Assembly (NCBI RefSeq): GCF_002904165.1
Contig: NZ_CVTD020000008.1
Coordinates: 124,001 to 188,000, forward strand
Direction: 5' to 3'
Source: Herbinix hemicellulosilytica
GTDB lineage: Bacteria > Bacillota > Clostridia > Lachnospirales > Lachnospiraceae
DNA length: 64,000 bases
The position numbers were made by a program, and so were the translations under genes. Positions 1 to 8,674 of this stretch are shown here, in pieces. Positions within the stretch are counted from its first letter, which is position 1. Every line of letters starts with the position of its first letter. Below the pieces are notes generated by a model that saw only the letters and a program-made list of their open reading frames with translations, had not been told where the DNA came from and made no database searches.

Positions 1-1103
1 AACCTCTGGATAACGTGGCTGCGGCAGTGAAAAAAGGCACGACTGTTAAAGTTGATAAATCGGCCGTTTCTGCTTATAAGAAAATTCTCGGAAGCAAGGC
101 ATCGGTTGTCGAGGCTAAGAAAATAGTAAAAACAAAAGATATTAAGGTAAATAAAGAAGAATTGAAACTTTCTACTTATAATACAGCCACATTAACCGGT
201 ACACTTTCAAAAGGTTCAAATGAAACGATTTATTGGCTTTCTGCAAATCCCGATATTTTGGAGGTGTCCTCAAAAGGGGTTATAACACCAAAGAAAGCAG
301 GTACCACTTATGTGGTTGCATATACCAGAACCTCGGGAAGACATAAAGCGGTGAAAGTTACAGTTACGGAAGCAATTTTTGATGACGGAATTTTTACTTA
401 CAGAATTACCGATCCGTCAAAAAAGACAGTGACTTTATGTGAAATCCGCCCGGATAAGTCTCTCAAAACTTTGACCATTCCCGAAACGGTTACTTATAAA
501 AAAGTAAAATACACTGTAACGTCAGTTATAGCCAATCCGGATGATCCTGCTGTTCCGTTAATACCCGAAAAGTATAGCAACAATAAGATAAAAACGATTA
601 TATTCCCCAAATCTATAACGGGAAAGGTCGGATACCTGGGAGTTTTAAAAAATATAGAGAGTATAACGTTTAAGGGGACTAAGGCTCCCGAAGCCATATG
701 CAACTGGTATGAAGACGGTGGGCTTTTGGCATGGCAGGCTGTAATTTACGTTCCAAAAAAATGTGTAAGTGCATATACATCCGCCCTGTGGTTAAGGGCC
801 TATGATACTTACCAGCAGAATCATTACGGCTGCATCATGGATTTTAATGTGGTTGAGACAGGTAACGATCAGGTAAAGCGTTTTGTGGCAGACGGAATAC
901 TGTACCATGTGACTAAATACGCAAGCAAAAAGAATAGCGGAGAAGTAATAGTAAAGGGAGCAGATGTCAACCTAAAGAAAATTGTAATAAAGAATACGGT
1001 TAAGTACAAAGGATATACCTATAAAGTTACCGCAATTTCAAGAGGAGCTATAGATTACAAAGGAAAAGAAGTGTATATTGATAAGTCTGTAAAGAGGAAC
1101 TGA
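1..1103 (+). CDS. Cell-surface protein with BIG2 and BspA-like repeats, 5'-truncated by window edge
   Basis: The reading frame is open through the left edge of the window, so this is the C-terminal part (about 366 residues) of a larger protein; the GTG at 15 is only the first possible start codon and is probably internal. About residues 50-120 form a bacterial Ig-like group 2 (BIG2) fold, with the typical pattern of a substitute 'W.S.NPDILEVSSKGVITPKKAG' strand order. The rest holds two segments that start with the BspA/LRR_5 type pattern (Y-x-I/V followed by a short strand and a 'KYKGYTYKVTAI' like stretch near the end). Such proteins are exported, wall-associated adhesins in Clostridia. No sorting signal, dockerin or SLH domain is seen at the C-terminus. 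The signal peptide would lie outside the window. Confidence 0.75.
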   Translation, partial: PLDNVAAAVKKGTTVKVDKSAVSAYKKILGSKASVVEAKKIVKTKDIKVNKEELKLSTYNTATLTGTLSKGSNETIYWLSANPDILEVSSKGVITPKKAGTTYVVAYTRTSGRHKAVKVTVTEAIFDDGIFTYRITDPSKKTVTLCEIRPDKSLKTLTIPETVTYKKVKYTVTSVIANPDDPAVPLIPEKYSNNKIKTIIFPKSITGKVGYLGVLKNIESITFKGTKAPEAICNWYEDGGLLAWQAVIYVPKKCVSAYTSALWLRAYDTYQQNHYGCIMDFNVVETGNDQVKRFVADGILYHVTKYASKKNSGEVIVKGADVNLKKIVIKNTVKYKGYTYKVTAISRGAIDYKGKEVYIDKSVKRN

Positions 1104-1165
1104 TTATTTTTTGGGTGTTTTGGTTTATAATATAGCAAGCTAAATAACTGATGTTTAAGATTATA

Positions 1166-1220
1166 TAACGGAACTCTTTCTTGTAAGCTTTTTATAAAAC
1201 AAGAGGGGTTCCGTTATTTA
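1166..1220 (+). terminator. Rho-independent terminator after the surface protein
   Basis: The arms TAACGGAACTC and GGGTTCCGTTA, extended by TTCTTG/CAAG, form a long stem, and the run after it is TTTA. It lies about 60 bp after the stop of the surface protein. The rest of the gap (1221-1556) is very AT-rich and holds no gene; I see no confident promoter in it. Confidence 0.75.
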
Positions 1221-1556
1221 ATTAATAATATGGGAAATGTTAATTAAAGAATTATAACCGTTTGCTTTATTATATGTCCTTGTATTATAATATTTATGTA
1301 TTTCGGCAGGTATGAACTTGCATAAAATCATATATTGTATTATTCTAAAGGATGAAATTACGATATTGTCAAACTATACTTCGCTTTAAAAAAATATGGG
1401 CTTAATATAAATTACATATGTATGTTTCTTTACTTTTACAAATATTATATAGACACATAAAAGTAACAGGCCGTATTTTTTTTGAGTTGATCTGGTTATA
1501 AAAAGCAATCATAAGCAGCTGATATATAAATTAATATAGAAAGTCTTGGTGGTTTA

Positions 1557-2936
1557 ATGGAAAATGATAAAGCAAAACTTTTTGAAGAATTAAGGACCAA
1601 ATATCCGAAATTCATATATAAAGGCTATACATATGCCATTGGTGAATCTTCTTTAGATATAGATTTTAACTTTGAAATACCCGGGCTTTCACAATTTAAT
1701 CCAAGGTGGTCGATTAAAAAGAGTGAAAGTAAGATTACAGACCCTAAAGATCTTGAACTTCTGATTTTTAATCTGGGAATGGTAGAGCTGATAAGTTATT
1801 GGAAATTAACGTGTTCACCTAAGATTATAATAAATTGTGGATATCTTTCTTCTGAACAGATTAAATGGTGGAAAAAACTATTTATAAAAGGACTAGGTGA
1901 ATTTTTTTATACTAACGGAATTTCATTTAATTATGATATGTTTGAGTTCCGGTGTGACAATTCGCAAAATAACATAAACTTTATAAAAAATCCTGTAGCT
2001 GTTGCAGACAATTCAAACCCCAAGGTGCTTATTCCTGTCGGCGGTGGTAAAGATTCTGCGGTTACAATAAACCTTTTAGAAAATAAAGCTGACAGATACG
2101 GTTATGTTATAAATCCGAGAAAAGCCTGTATAGATACTTTAAATGCTTCGTCTATTCCCGAAGATAAATACATTTTTGTTCACAGAACACTTGATCCGAA
2201 TATGTTAAGACTTAATGCCGAGGGATTTTTAAACGGTCATACTCCTTTTTCGGCAATGGTTGCATTTTCGGCGGTTTTGACTGCATTTTTAAACGATATA
2301 CCTTATGTGGCTCTTTCAAATGAATCCAGCGCCAATGAAGCGACGGTTTTGGGATCAGACGTAAACCATCAATATTCCAAAAGTTTTGAGTTTGAGGCAG
2401 ACTTTGTAAATTATGAAAAAGAATATATAAAGTCCGGTGTTCATTATTTCAGCTTGCTTAGGCCGTTTGCCGAGGTAAAAATTGCAGAGTTCTTTTCAAA
2501 GTATAAGGAATATCATGAGATTTTTAGAAGCTGCAATGCAGGCAGCAAATTGGATATTTGGTGCAATAAATGTGCAAAATGCCTGTTTGTTTATATAATT
2601 CTTTCACCTTTTCTGGATGAGAGCGGGATGCTTAAAATATTCGGTGAGAATTTATTAGATAAAGATGAACTTAAACCCATATTTGATAAATTGATCGGTA
2701 TTATGCCCGAAAAACCTTTTGAGTGTGTAGGAAGCTACAATGAGGTGAATGCTGCATTACAGGAGCTTTTACGCCAATATGAAAAAAATGGCATGTCATT
2801 ACCGGTACTGCTTGAATATTACAGGAAACTTCCAGGCATTCCGAAATATAATTTACAAGACTATTGCGACAGCTTTGACAACGATAATTTAATTCCTGAT
2901 TATTTTCTAAATCTACTTAAAGATATGGGGAAATGA
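1557..2936 (+). CDS. murL: MurL-like UDP-MurNAc-L-Ala-L-Glu epimerase (PP-loop ATP-dependent enzyme)
   Basis: 459 residues. MurL is known from Xanthomonas to epimerise the terminal L-Glu of UDP-MurNAc-L-Ala-L-Glu to D-Glu using ATP, so that D-Glu enters peptidoglycan without glutamate racemase. Seen here: a PP-loop-like nucleotide motif PVGGGKDSA at residues 160-168, which fits an adenylating enzyme, and a cysteine set Cys326, Cys336, Cys339, Cys342 (C-x9-C-x2-C-x2-C), like the metal site of QueC-type PP-loop proteins. The gene overlaps the next gene, a MurD-family ligase, by ATGA, exactly the partnership known for MurL and MurD2. ATG at 1557 follows a weak GGTGG site. The identification rests on remembered family features plus context; another PP-loop ATPase acting with MurD is the alternative. 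Confidence 0.75.
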   Translation: MENDKAKLFEELRTKYPKFIYKGYTYAIGESSLDIDFNFEIPGLSQFNPRWSIKKSESKITDPKDLELLIFNLGMVELISYWKLTCSPKIIINCGYLSSEQIKWWKKLFIKGLGEFFYTNGISFNYDMFEFRCDNSQNNINFIKNPVAVADNSNPKVLIPVGGGKDSAVTINLLENKADRYGYVINPRKACIDTLNASSIPEDKYIFVHRTLDPNMLRLNAEGFLNGHTPFSAMVAFSAVLTAFLNDIPYVALSNESSANEATVLGSDVNHQYSKSFEFEADFVNYEKEYIKSGVHYFSLLRPFAEVKIAEFFSKYKEYHEIFRSCNAGSKLDIWCNKCAKCLFVYIILSPFLDESGMLKIFGENLLDKDELKPIFDKLIGIMPEKPFECVGSYNEVNAALQELLRQYEKNGMSLPVLLEYYRKLPGIPKYNLQDYCDSFDNDNLIPDYFLNLLKDMGK

Positions 2937-4228
2937 CAATGATAGAACTATTAACCGATATTGTTAAAAATAAAAATGTACTGATTCTTGGTTTTGGCAA
3001 AGAGGGCCAATCTACATATAATTTATTAAACAAGCTTAATGTCTGTAAAAGACTTGATATTTCGGACATAAAAATGCCGGACTACAAATTCAGTTCAGAA
3101 ACAATGGTTTATACGGGAGATACTTACCTTGACTGTCTGGATTCATATGATTTAGTTTTTAAAAGCCCCGGTGTAGTTTTACCGAAAGACATTCATGAAT
3201 ATAAATGCAGAATTACATCCCAAACCGAAGTTTTTCTTGCAGCTTACAGAAGGCAGGTAATCGGAATAACCGGAACTAAAGGCAAAAGTACCGTATCAAC
3301 CCTGTTGTATCATGTTTTATCAAACAGCAATGTAAAATGCATTCTTGCCGGAAATATCGGAACTCCGGTATTTGATGTTATAGATAATATAGATAAAGAT
3401 ACGGTAATAGTTCTTGAGCTTTCCTGCCATCAGCTTGAGTATTGCAATTATTCACCGGCTATAGCCGTATTGTTAAACATTTATGAGGACCATCTTGATC
3501 ATTATAAAAGCTTTGAAGCATACAAAAAAGCCAAAAAGAATATATTCCTTCATCAACATGCATCTGATACATTATATTGTGGCGAGGAAGTTATATTGGA
3601 TAATGACGAAGCTATATCCCGGGTATTTTATATAAATGCCGACATATTACCTTTCAAATCATTTGAAAGTATAGGAGACGTAAAATTAAAAGGGGTACAT
3701 AACTTAAAAAACTGTGCCTTCGTTTATGCAATAAGCAAGAACTTCGGAGTATCGGATGATGGTTTTATTTCTTTGCTGCAGACATATAAACCTCTTAGAC
3801 ACCGCCTGGAATATATAGGCACTAAACACGGGGTGGAATATTACGACGATTCCATATCCACAACCGTTGAATCCACAATAAATGCAATTAAGAGTATAGA
3901 AAATGTAGAAACAATAATTCTTGGCGGAATGGACAGGGGAATAGATTATACCAATCTGATCCGGTTTTTGCTTAACAGTAAAATAAAAAATATTCTTCTT
4001 ATATATGAATCCGGGAAGCGGATTTATGAGCTTTTTAAGCAGGAAACAGATTTACATAATAAAAAAATAATTTACTGTTCCGATTTGGAACGGGCTATAA
4101 AAATGGCCCAGGATGTAACATCCAAAGGAACTGCCTGCCTGCTTTCTCCGGCATCGGCAAGCTACGGGCATTTTAAGAATTTTGAAGAAAGAGGAGATGC
4201 ATTTAAGCATTTACTTTTTGATTACTAA
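2933..4228 (+). CDS. murD2: MurD-family UDP-MurNAc-L-alanine--glutamate ligase, probably MurD2 (L-Glu)
   Basis: 431 residues, cytoplasmic Mur ligase of the MurC-F superfamily. It couples ATP hydrolysis to addition of glutamate to UDP-MurNAc-L-Ala. Visible: an N-terminal Rossmann segment (LILGFGKEGQST, residues about 16-27), the ATP loop GTKGKST at residues 114-120, the EDHLDHY block with metal-binding histidines, and the C-terminal SPASASYGHFKNFEERG signature that is typical of MurD rather than MurC/E/F. Its start overlaps the stop of the MurL-like gene (ATGA), so translation is coupled; a second ATG at 2939 is equally possible. Context points to the L-Glu-using MurD2 type, but sequence alone cannot separate MurD2 from D-Glu-using MurD here. 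Whether a standard murD exists elsewhere in the genome is unknown. Confidence 0.8.
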   Translation: MTMIELLTDIVKNKNVLILGFGKEGQSTYNLLNKLNVCKRLDISDIKMPDYKFSSETMVYTGDTYLDCLDSYDLVFKSPGVVLPKDIHEYKCRITSQTEVFLAAYRRQVIGITGTKGKSTVSTLLYHVLSNSNVKCILAGNIGTPVFDVIDNIDKDTVIVLELSCHQLEYCNYSPAIAVLLNIYEDHLDHYKSFEAYKKAKKNIFLHQHASDTLYCGEEVILDNDEAISRVFYINADILPFKSFESIGDVKLKGVHNLKNCAFVYAISKNFGVSDDGFISLLQTYKPLRHRLEYIGTKHGVEYYDDSISTTVESTINAIKSIENVETIILGGMDRGIDYTNLIRFLLNSKIKNILLIYESGKRIYELFKQETDLHNKKIIYCSDLERAIKMAQDVTSKGTACLLSPASASYGHFKNFEERGDAFKHLLFDY

Positions 4229-4276
4229 GTTTGATATTAGAGCAATAAAATTATATAGGAAGTATATGCAGATTGA

Positions 4277-4314
4277 TTTTACCCGAAGATCTTGATTGAT
4301 TTTTCGGGTAAATA
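4277..4314 (+). terminator. Terminator of the murL-murD2 operon
   Basis: The arms TTTACCCGAA and TTCGGGTAAA pair perfectly around a 15-nt loop and are followed by an AT-rich tail. The hairpin begins about 50 bp after the murD2 stop codon. Confidence 0.7.
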
Positions 4315-4373
4315 TTTTATATTCTTAATAGCAAATATATCGCCTTTAGAAATAAAAAATGGAGGAGCATATT

Positions 4374-4534
4374 GTGAATAAGAAAAGCCGAACTATGTTT
4401 ATTGTGGTGAGTGTGGAGTAAAATATGACGAATCAAATATCTCTAACATTAAAAATAAGTTTTGCACCAATTGCGGGAAAGAATTACATACAAATGATAA
4501 GTTTTGCACGAATTGCGAAAGTAAGGTTGAGTAA
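4374..4534 (+). pseudogene. Frameshifted zinc-ribbon mini-protein
   Basis: A GGAGGAG ribosome site at 4361-4367 stands 6 nt before a GTG at 4374, but that frame stops after 15 codons. The +1 frame from 4382 on reads EKPNYVYCGECGVKYDES and then FCTNCGKELHTNDKFCTNC up to TAA at 4532, i.e. three CxxC knuckles typical of double zinc-ribbon proteins. No start codon exists in that frame after the TAA at 4379. One extra base near 4380 would restore a protein of about 53 residues starting at 4374. I therefore read it as a small zinc-ribbon gene broken by a single-base change (or a sequencing error). Function of the intact protein is unknown. Confidence 0.6.
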
Positions 4535-4607
4535 ATTTTTTAGTCTTATGTTCATGGATTTGTGTAAGGAAAATTTATGTTATTAATTGCAACATATTTA
4601 GTAATAT

Positions 4608-4692
4608 GGCCATTGAGAGTATCTGTTCTTATATTTAGGATAAACGATTCGTAGGTTATGAATTTAACGGATACTGCCAATGGCCTATTTTT
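4608..4692. terminator. Large inverted repeat, probable terminator between convergent genes
   Basis: The 20-nt arms 4608-4627 and 4666-4685 match at 17 of 20 positions when paired (GGCCATTG...CAATGGCC at the base) and are followed by ATTTTTATTTT. It lies between plus-strand and minus-strand genes, so it could serve one or both. The remaining part of the gap to 4807 shows no gene. Confidence 0.5.
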
Positions 4693-4807
4693 ATTTTAAT
4701 ATATGTACCTGCTATAAAAGCATATAGTAGATCTAACTGATTATATGCTAAAAACCGTATTTTCTTAAAAAATAGGTATCAGTTTCAATATTTTATGCCA
4801 GTGCAAG

Positions 4808-5677
4808 TTATAAATATCCTCTGAAGCCACGTCCGATAATTTCGCTGGTATTGGTTATCAGGATAAAAGCGTCGGGATGGTTCTTTTTAATGTAATGTTG
4901 GAGCTGTACGGCCTGAGAACGGGTCATTACCGTCAAAATGATTTTCTTTTTATGATCCGTAAATGCTCCTTTGGCATCATATACGGTAGCGCTTCTGTTT
5001 AAGCTCTTTATAATGAAGCTGCAGATATCGTCTGCATCATCGCATATGACGGTAAAATATTTGCACAGGTTTAAAGCTTCAACAATATTATCGACTACAA
5101 TGGATTTGATAATAAGTCCCGCCAAGGAAAGTAAACCTGTCAGCATACCGAAAATAGGAAATGTCAAAAGAGTAAGTATAAAATCTGTAGCAAGCAAGGC
5201 TTGTCCAATATTTACATTTGTTTTCTTCTTTAATATCATTGCAATGATATCGGTACCGCCTGTTGAACTACCAAGGTTAAAAAGGATGGCTGCACCGACT
5301 CCGGGAAGGACAACAGCAAAGAATAATTCTATAACAGGTTCATTTGTAAAAGGGCGGTCCATTGGGCTAATTATTTCCAAAAGTTTAAGTCCAACAGAAA
5401 GAATAAAGCTTCCGTATGCAGTCTTTACTCCAAAATCCCTGCCAAATACAATATAGCCTAAGACTAGGAGAATTGTATTAATAATAAGTACAATAGTTCC
5501 TGATGATATCTTGCCGCCTAAAATACTGCTAAGTAAAATTCCTGCTCCGGTTATCCCTCCAATGCTGAAATTGTTCGGAAACTTGAAATAGTGTACGCCA
5601 ACAGTTACCATTAAGGCGCCGATTGTGATTAAAAAATATTCTTTAAGAATATCTGTTTTTTTATTTTGCTCTTTCAT
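4808..5677 (-). CDS. YitT family membrane protein (DUF161 + DUF2179)
   Basis: 289 residues. About five to six hydrophobic segments occupy residues 13-200, including the conserved small-residue stretch SIGGITGAGILL after the first segment and LGSSTGGTDIIA in the middle, both marks of the YitT/DUF161 family. The last 80 residues are a soluble DUF2179 domain (VMTRSQAVQLQHYIKK ... EIIGRGFRGYL). Members are inner-membrane proteins of unproven function, sometimes annotated as transporters. The ATG at 5677 is preceded on the minus strand by an CCGGAGA-like site. It is transcribed toward the inverted repeat at 4608-4692 and may be in one unit with the PAP2 gene upstream, 108 bp away. Confidence 0.85.
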   Translation of the reverse strand: MKEQNKKTDILKEYFLITIGALMVTVGVHYFKFPNNFSIGGITGAGILLSSILGGKISSGTIVLIINTILLVLGYIVFGRDFGVKTAYGSFILSVGLKLLEIISPMDRPFTNEPVIELFFAVVLPGVGAAILFNLGSSTGGTDIIAMILKKKTNVNIGQALLATDFILTLLTFPIFGMLTGLLSLAGLIIKSIVVDNIVEALNLCKYFTVICDDADDICSFIIKSLNRSATVYDAKGAFTDHKKKIILTVMTRSQAVQLQHYIKKNHPDAFILITNTSEIIGRGFRGYL

Positions 5678-5785
5678 ATAATCTCCGGTTTAAATAAATT
5701 TTAATTATTCGTTAATTATACCACTATAATAATACTAAATAACAAAACATGCAAAAAGTATTTCAAGGAAATTTGTTACAATAAT

Positions 5786-6625
5786 TTATTTATGCCTATC
5801 TAACAGTAAGTTGTAATAAAAATAAATACATGCCAGTGTGACAAAAAATCCTGCGACAACGTCACTGGTAAAATGGGCACCAAGTACCACTCTTGAAACG
5901 GCCACAAGGCTGCCCCATATTACAGCAAGGAAAAAGAAAACTCTGCCTTTATATTTTTTTTGAGATGGTACAAAAACATTATAGGAAAGTATAGTAAAAG
6001 CATTGGCGGTATGGCCGGAAGGAAATGATTTAAACTCCTGACCTAAAGCAGGACCTGAAATTTCGTACCAGTAGCGAAATTCGTCAAATCCGGAAATGCT
6101 TCGCATCCTCGGTCTTCCCCATATATATTTCATTATGCTTACAAAAAGAATTTCTGTAAGAATGACCAGGATTAAGAATATTGCGTGTTGCCTGTATTTT
6201 TTTAGTGTTTTTTCATATTTAGGAGTAACGGTTGTTATAATTATGCCAATAACCAAAGCTATACCTGCAGTATTTAATCTGAAATTATTTATTGATGCCG
6301 AATTATCATATATGTAACGTAGGGGTATTATTAAAATCAGGTAAGTACACAATGATGAAAGAATGAATTCAAATATTAAGTAAATACAACGCAAAAGCTT
6401 ATTCGTTTTATTATGTACGGATAGCAATATTACGGTGCCGATAAGTAATCCCCAAAAGGCAGGCTGTTCTCCAAAAATGTAAAAGAACTTTGCCCATATT
6501 GATTCTTGGTTTAATAAAAGAAGTGACAGGTTGTAATCTATCTTCCCAAAGGCCAGGATTAAAAGAGAAATTGTGGTAAGAATAAAACTTCCTAATGTAA
6601 ATCTTTTAAGTAAGTTCTTATCCAT
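5786..6625 (-). CDS. PAP2 superfamily membrane phosphatase
   Basis: 279 residues with about six membrane segments. The three phosphatase blocks of the PAP2/acid-phosphatase family are present: K-x-x-x-x-RPR (KYIWGRPR, slightly shorter than the usual first motif), FPSGHTANAF and SRVVLGAHFTSDV. Relatives dephosphorylate lipid phosphates such as phosphatidate, PGP or undecaprenyl pyrophosphate on the outer face of the membrane; which substrate applies here cannot be told. A lipid-carrier role would suit the murL-murD2 genes nearby, but they are on the opposite strand and the link is only speculative. Start ATG at 6625; the gene precedes the yitT-like gene on the same strand. Confidence 0.85.
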   Translation of the reverse strand: MDKNLLKRFTLGSFILTTISLLILAFGKIDYNLSLLLLNQESIWAKFFYIFGEQPAFWGLLIGTVILLSVHNKTNKLLRCIYLIFEFILSSLCTYLILIIPLRYIYDNSASINNFRLNTAGIALVIGIIITTVTPKYEKTLKKYRQHAIFLILVILTEILFVSIMKYIWGRPRMRSISGFDEFRYWYEISGPALGQEFKSFPSGHTANAFTILSYNVFVPSQKKYKGRVFFFLAVIWGSLVAVSRVVLGAHFTSDVVAGFFVTLACIYFYYNLLLDRHK

Positions 6626-6985
6626 TAAAAACGCTCCATTTCATATATGGCGAAATTACTGCTGAATCATTTTATGCGGATTTTATATATGGGATTATTA
6701 AAATTTTAGTCATTTGCCTGTTTTATCTTCTAAGCTATTCTTTCTCCTGTTAGATTTCTTAACTCCCTGTCCTGAAAATTAGTAAAATTTTTGATTTTGA
6801 AAACAATTCTTAGTTTTTTAGATTTAAACTTTAGGTTCGATATTAAAAATAAACAATATGCAAAATAAAAGATATATTTTTTGCATATACAGAAAAATCA
6901 AAATAAAGATATCCTGTCTTTTTGTATAAAAAGAATAATATAATACTGTTGCTTATAAGCCATGACAGTATTTTACATAAATAAG
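6626..6985. other. Non-coding gap before the serpin cluster
   Basis: Divergent intergenic region with no gene of its own. It holds a hairpin AATACTGT (6942-6949) / ACAGTATT (6965-6972) just upstream of the serpin promoter, which could be an operator or part of a short transcript. Otherwise the DNA is AT-rich without recognisable signals. Confidence 0.4.
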
Positions 6986-7014
6986 TTTACATAATTTGCT
7001 ATTTATGTTATAAT
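6986..7014 (+). promoter_or_regulatory. Sigma-A type promoter for the first serpin gene
   Basis: TTTACA at 6986-6991, a 17-nt spacer, and a consensus TATAAT at 7009-7014. It sits about 85 bp before the GTG start of the serpin gene on the same strand. Confidence 0.7.
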
Positions 7015-7099
7015 ATGTAAAAACATAATTTTGAAAAGAATACACCTATTGTATGAATTGGGTTCTTAATTTTTTTTTATAGAGAGGAGAAACATATCA

Positions 7100-8521
7100 G
7101 TGAAAAAGCTTTTAAATCGTTATTCAATGTTTTATATTTTGGTATTAGCCTGTATATGCTGCTCTTCATGTTCAGTTAAAAAGGAACATGATTTGATAAA
7201 TGACCAAAATTATAAGGTGGAGCAGGAGAAGGAGCAAGTAATTCCTCAGGAGGATTTATCGGATAAAAATATACAAGATAACTCAGAAAACACTTCTGAT
7301 ATTAAAACCAAGATCGAGGAGGATGACTTGCCTGCCGAAAATTATGGAAATAAAAATAATCTAAGTAAGGACTTTTTACAAAATTTTTATGATTTTACAG
7401 AGCAAACCTTTGCACATATTATCAGGGACAATGAAGGAAAAAATCAAATCTATGCGCCCTTTAACTTTTATCTGTCCTTATCTATGCTTAATGAATTATC
7501 TGAGGGAGAAGCAAGGGAAGAGATACAAAAGGCTTTAAATATATCTGATGCTAAAAATAATGCATCAGAGTTGAATACCGCACTTTCCTCCCTGCAGGAG
7601 AGGAGATTATTTCCCATAGGCAGACTCAATATAAATACTTCGCTGTGGTTAAGTGACGAAATAAACTATAAGGATAATTTACTAAATATGCTCCAAAGCC
7701 AATATAATACTGAAATATTTAAGGGTGATTTAAAAGATAGGGAATTTCAAAATTTAATGACAAAATGGGTGTATGAGAATACCAATTTTGAATTTCAACC
7801 TGACTATCAATCTGACTATCATAAATCTTTTGATCAGTTAGATCAACATACATTTATTTCTTTAAGTACCCTTGATTTTTATGATGAGTGGCTGAATCCA
7901 TTCAATGAAGAGGATACAAAGCCAGATACCTTTTTTATAAGTGATAATGAGAAGATTACCTGTGATTTTATGAATATGGAAGCTTGGTCTCATCCATTTA
8001 TGGTTGGTGAAGACTACATATCAACCATATTTATATTAAAGGGAGGAGCCGAATATATGCTATTTATCCTTCCGAAGGAAGTTTTGTCAGTGGATGAATT
8101 AGTAGAAGAAAAAGGGAAATTAGCTGAAATCATATATAATTGGACTGATGGGCAAGTTTCCGATGGGAAGATTTCCGTAGGGAAGGTAAAATTAAGCATT
8201 CCTAAGTTTGCCTATGAGGATGAAATCGACCTGAGAAAAACAGCAGAAAAAATGGGAATTAGAAAAATATTCGATATAAATTCAAAAGCATTTTCTTTAT
8301 TTGCAGATGAGGATACATATATAACTGATATCCGGCAGGTGTCAAAAATTGAAATTAATGAAAAGGGATGTTCCGCATCCTCATATACTGAGATAGCAGC
8401 AGTGGGTGCAGTAGCATCGAAGGATGAAGCAGAAGTAATTTTAAACAGGCCATTTATTTATATATTATATAAAGATAAAATTCCATTTTTGGCAGGAGTT
8501 GTAAGAAACCCTATTGGATGA
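7100..8521 (+). CDS. Serpin-family lipoprotein, copy 1
   Basis: 473 residues. Serpins are suicide protease inhibitors; this one would be anchored outside the cell by a lipid, given the signal peptide ending in CCSSC (Cys24). Residues 25-80 are a charged, low-complexity linker. The serpin fold starts near FYDFTEQTFAHI and shows APFNFYLSLSMLNEL, a central TLDFYDEWLNPFNEEDT region, the hinge EINEKGCSASSY, a reactive loop AAVGAVASKDEAEV at about residues 429-446, and the closing NRPFIYILYKDKIPFLAGVVRNP. The hinge keeps the Glu-x-Gly pattern of inhibitory serpins. GTG at 7100 follows AGAGAGGAG. A close paralogue lies at 9821-11239 with a protease gene between them, so self-protection from that protease is plausible. 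Confidence 0.88.
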   Translation: MKKLLNRYSMFYILVLACICCSSCSVKKEHDLINDQNYKVEQEKEQVIPQEDLSDKNIQDNSENTSDIKTKIEEDDLPAENYGNKNNLSKDFLQNFYDFTEQTFAHIIRDNEGKNQIYAPFNFYLSLSMLNELSEGEAREEIQKALNISDAKNNASELNTALSSLQERRLFPIGRLNINTSLWLSDEINYKDNLLNMLQSQYNTEIFKGDLKDREFQNLMTKWVYENTNFEFQPDYQSDYHKSFDQLDQHTFISLSTLDFYDEWLNPFNEEDTKPDTFFISDNEKITCDFMNMEAWSHPFMVGEDYISTIFILKGGAEYMLFILPKEVLSVDELVEEKGKLAEIIYNWTDGQVSDGKISVGKVKLSIPKFAYEDEIDLRKTAEKMGIRKIFDINSKAFSLFADEDTYITDIRQVSKIEINEKGCSASSYTEIAAVGAVASKDEAEVILNRPFIYILYKDKIPFLAGVVRNPIG

Positions 8522-8606
8522 GAGAAATTTGTAAATAAAAAGTGATGTAGGTGTAATTATCAAATATAATTTTTTATTTATGATACAACCTAAAGAATAA
8601 AATAAG

Positions 8607-8628
8607 TTAAAAAAGTTAAGGGCTGAAT
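8607..8628. repeat. Left arm of a perfect 22-nt inverted repeat around the protease gene
   Basis: The 22 bases here are the exact reverse complement of 9780-9801. The two copies enclose the protease gene (about 1.15 kb between them). No target-site duplication or transposase is apparent. Confidence 0.85.
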
Positions 8629-8674
8629 GTTTTTGTTACATATGAATTTGATAAAAATGGAAAGGGGACTATTA

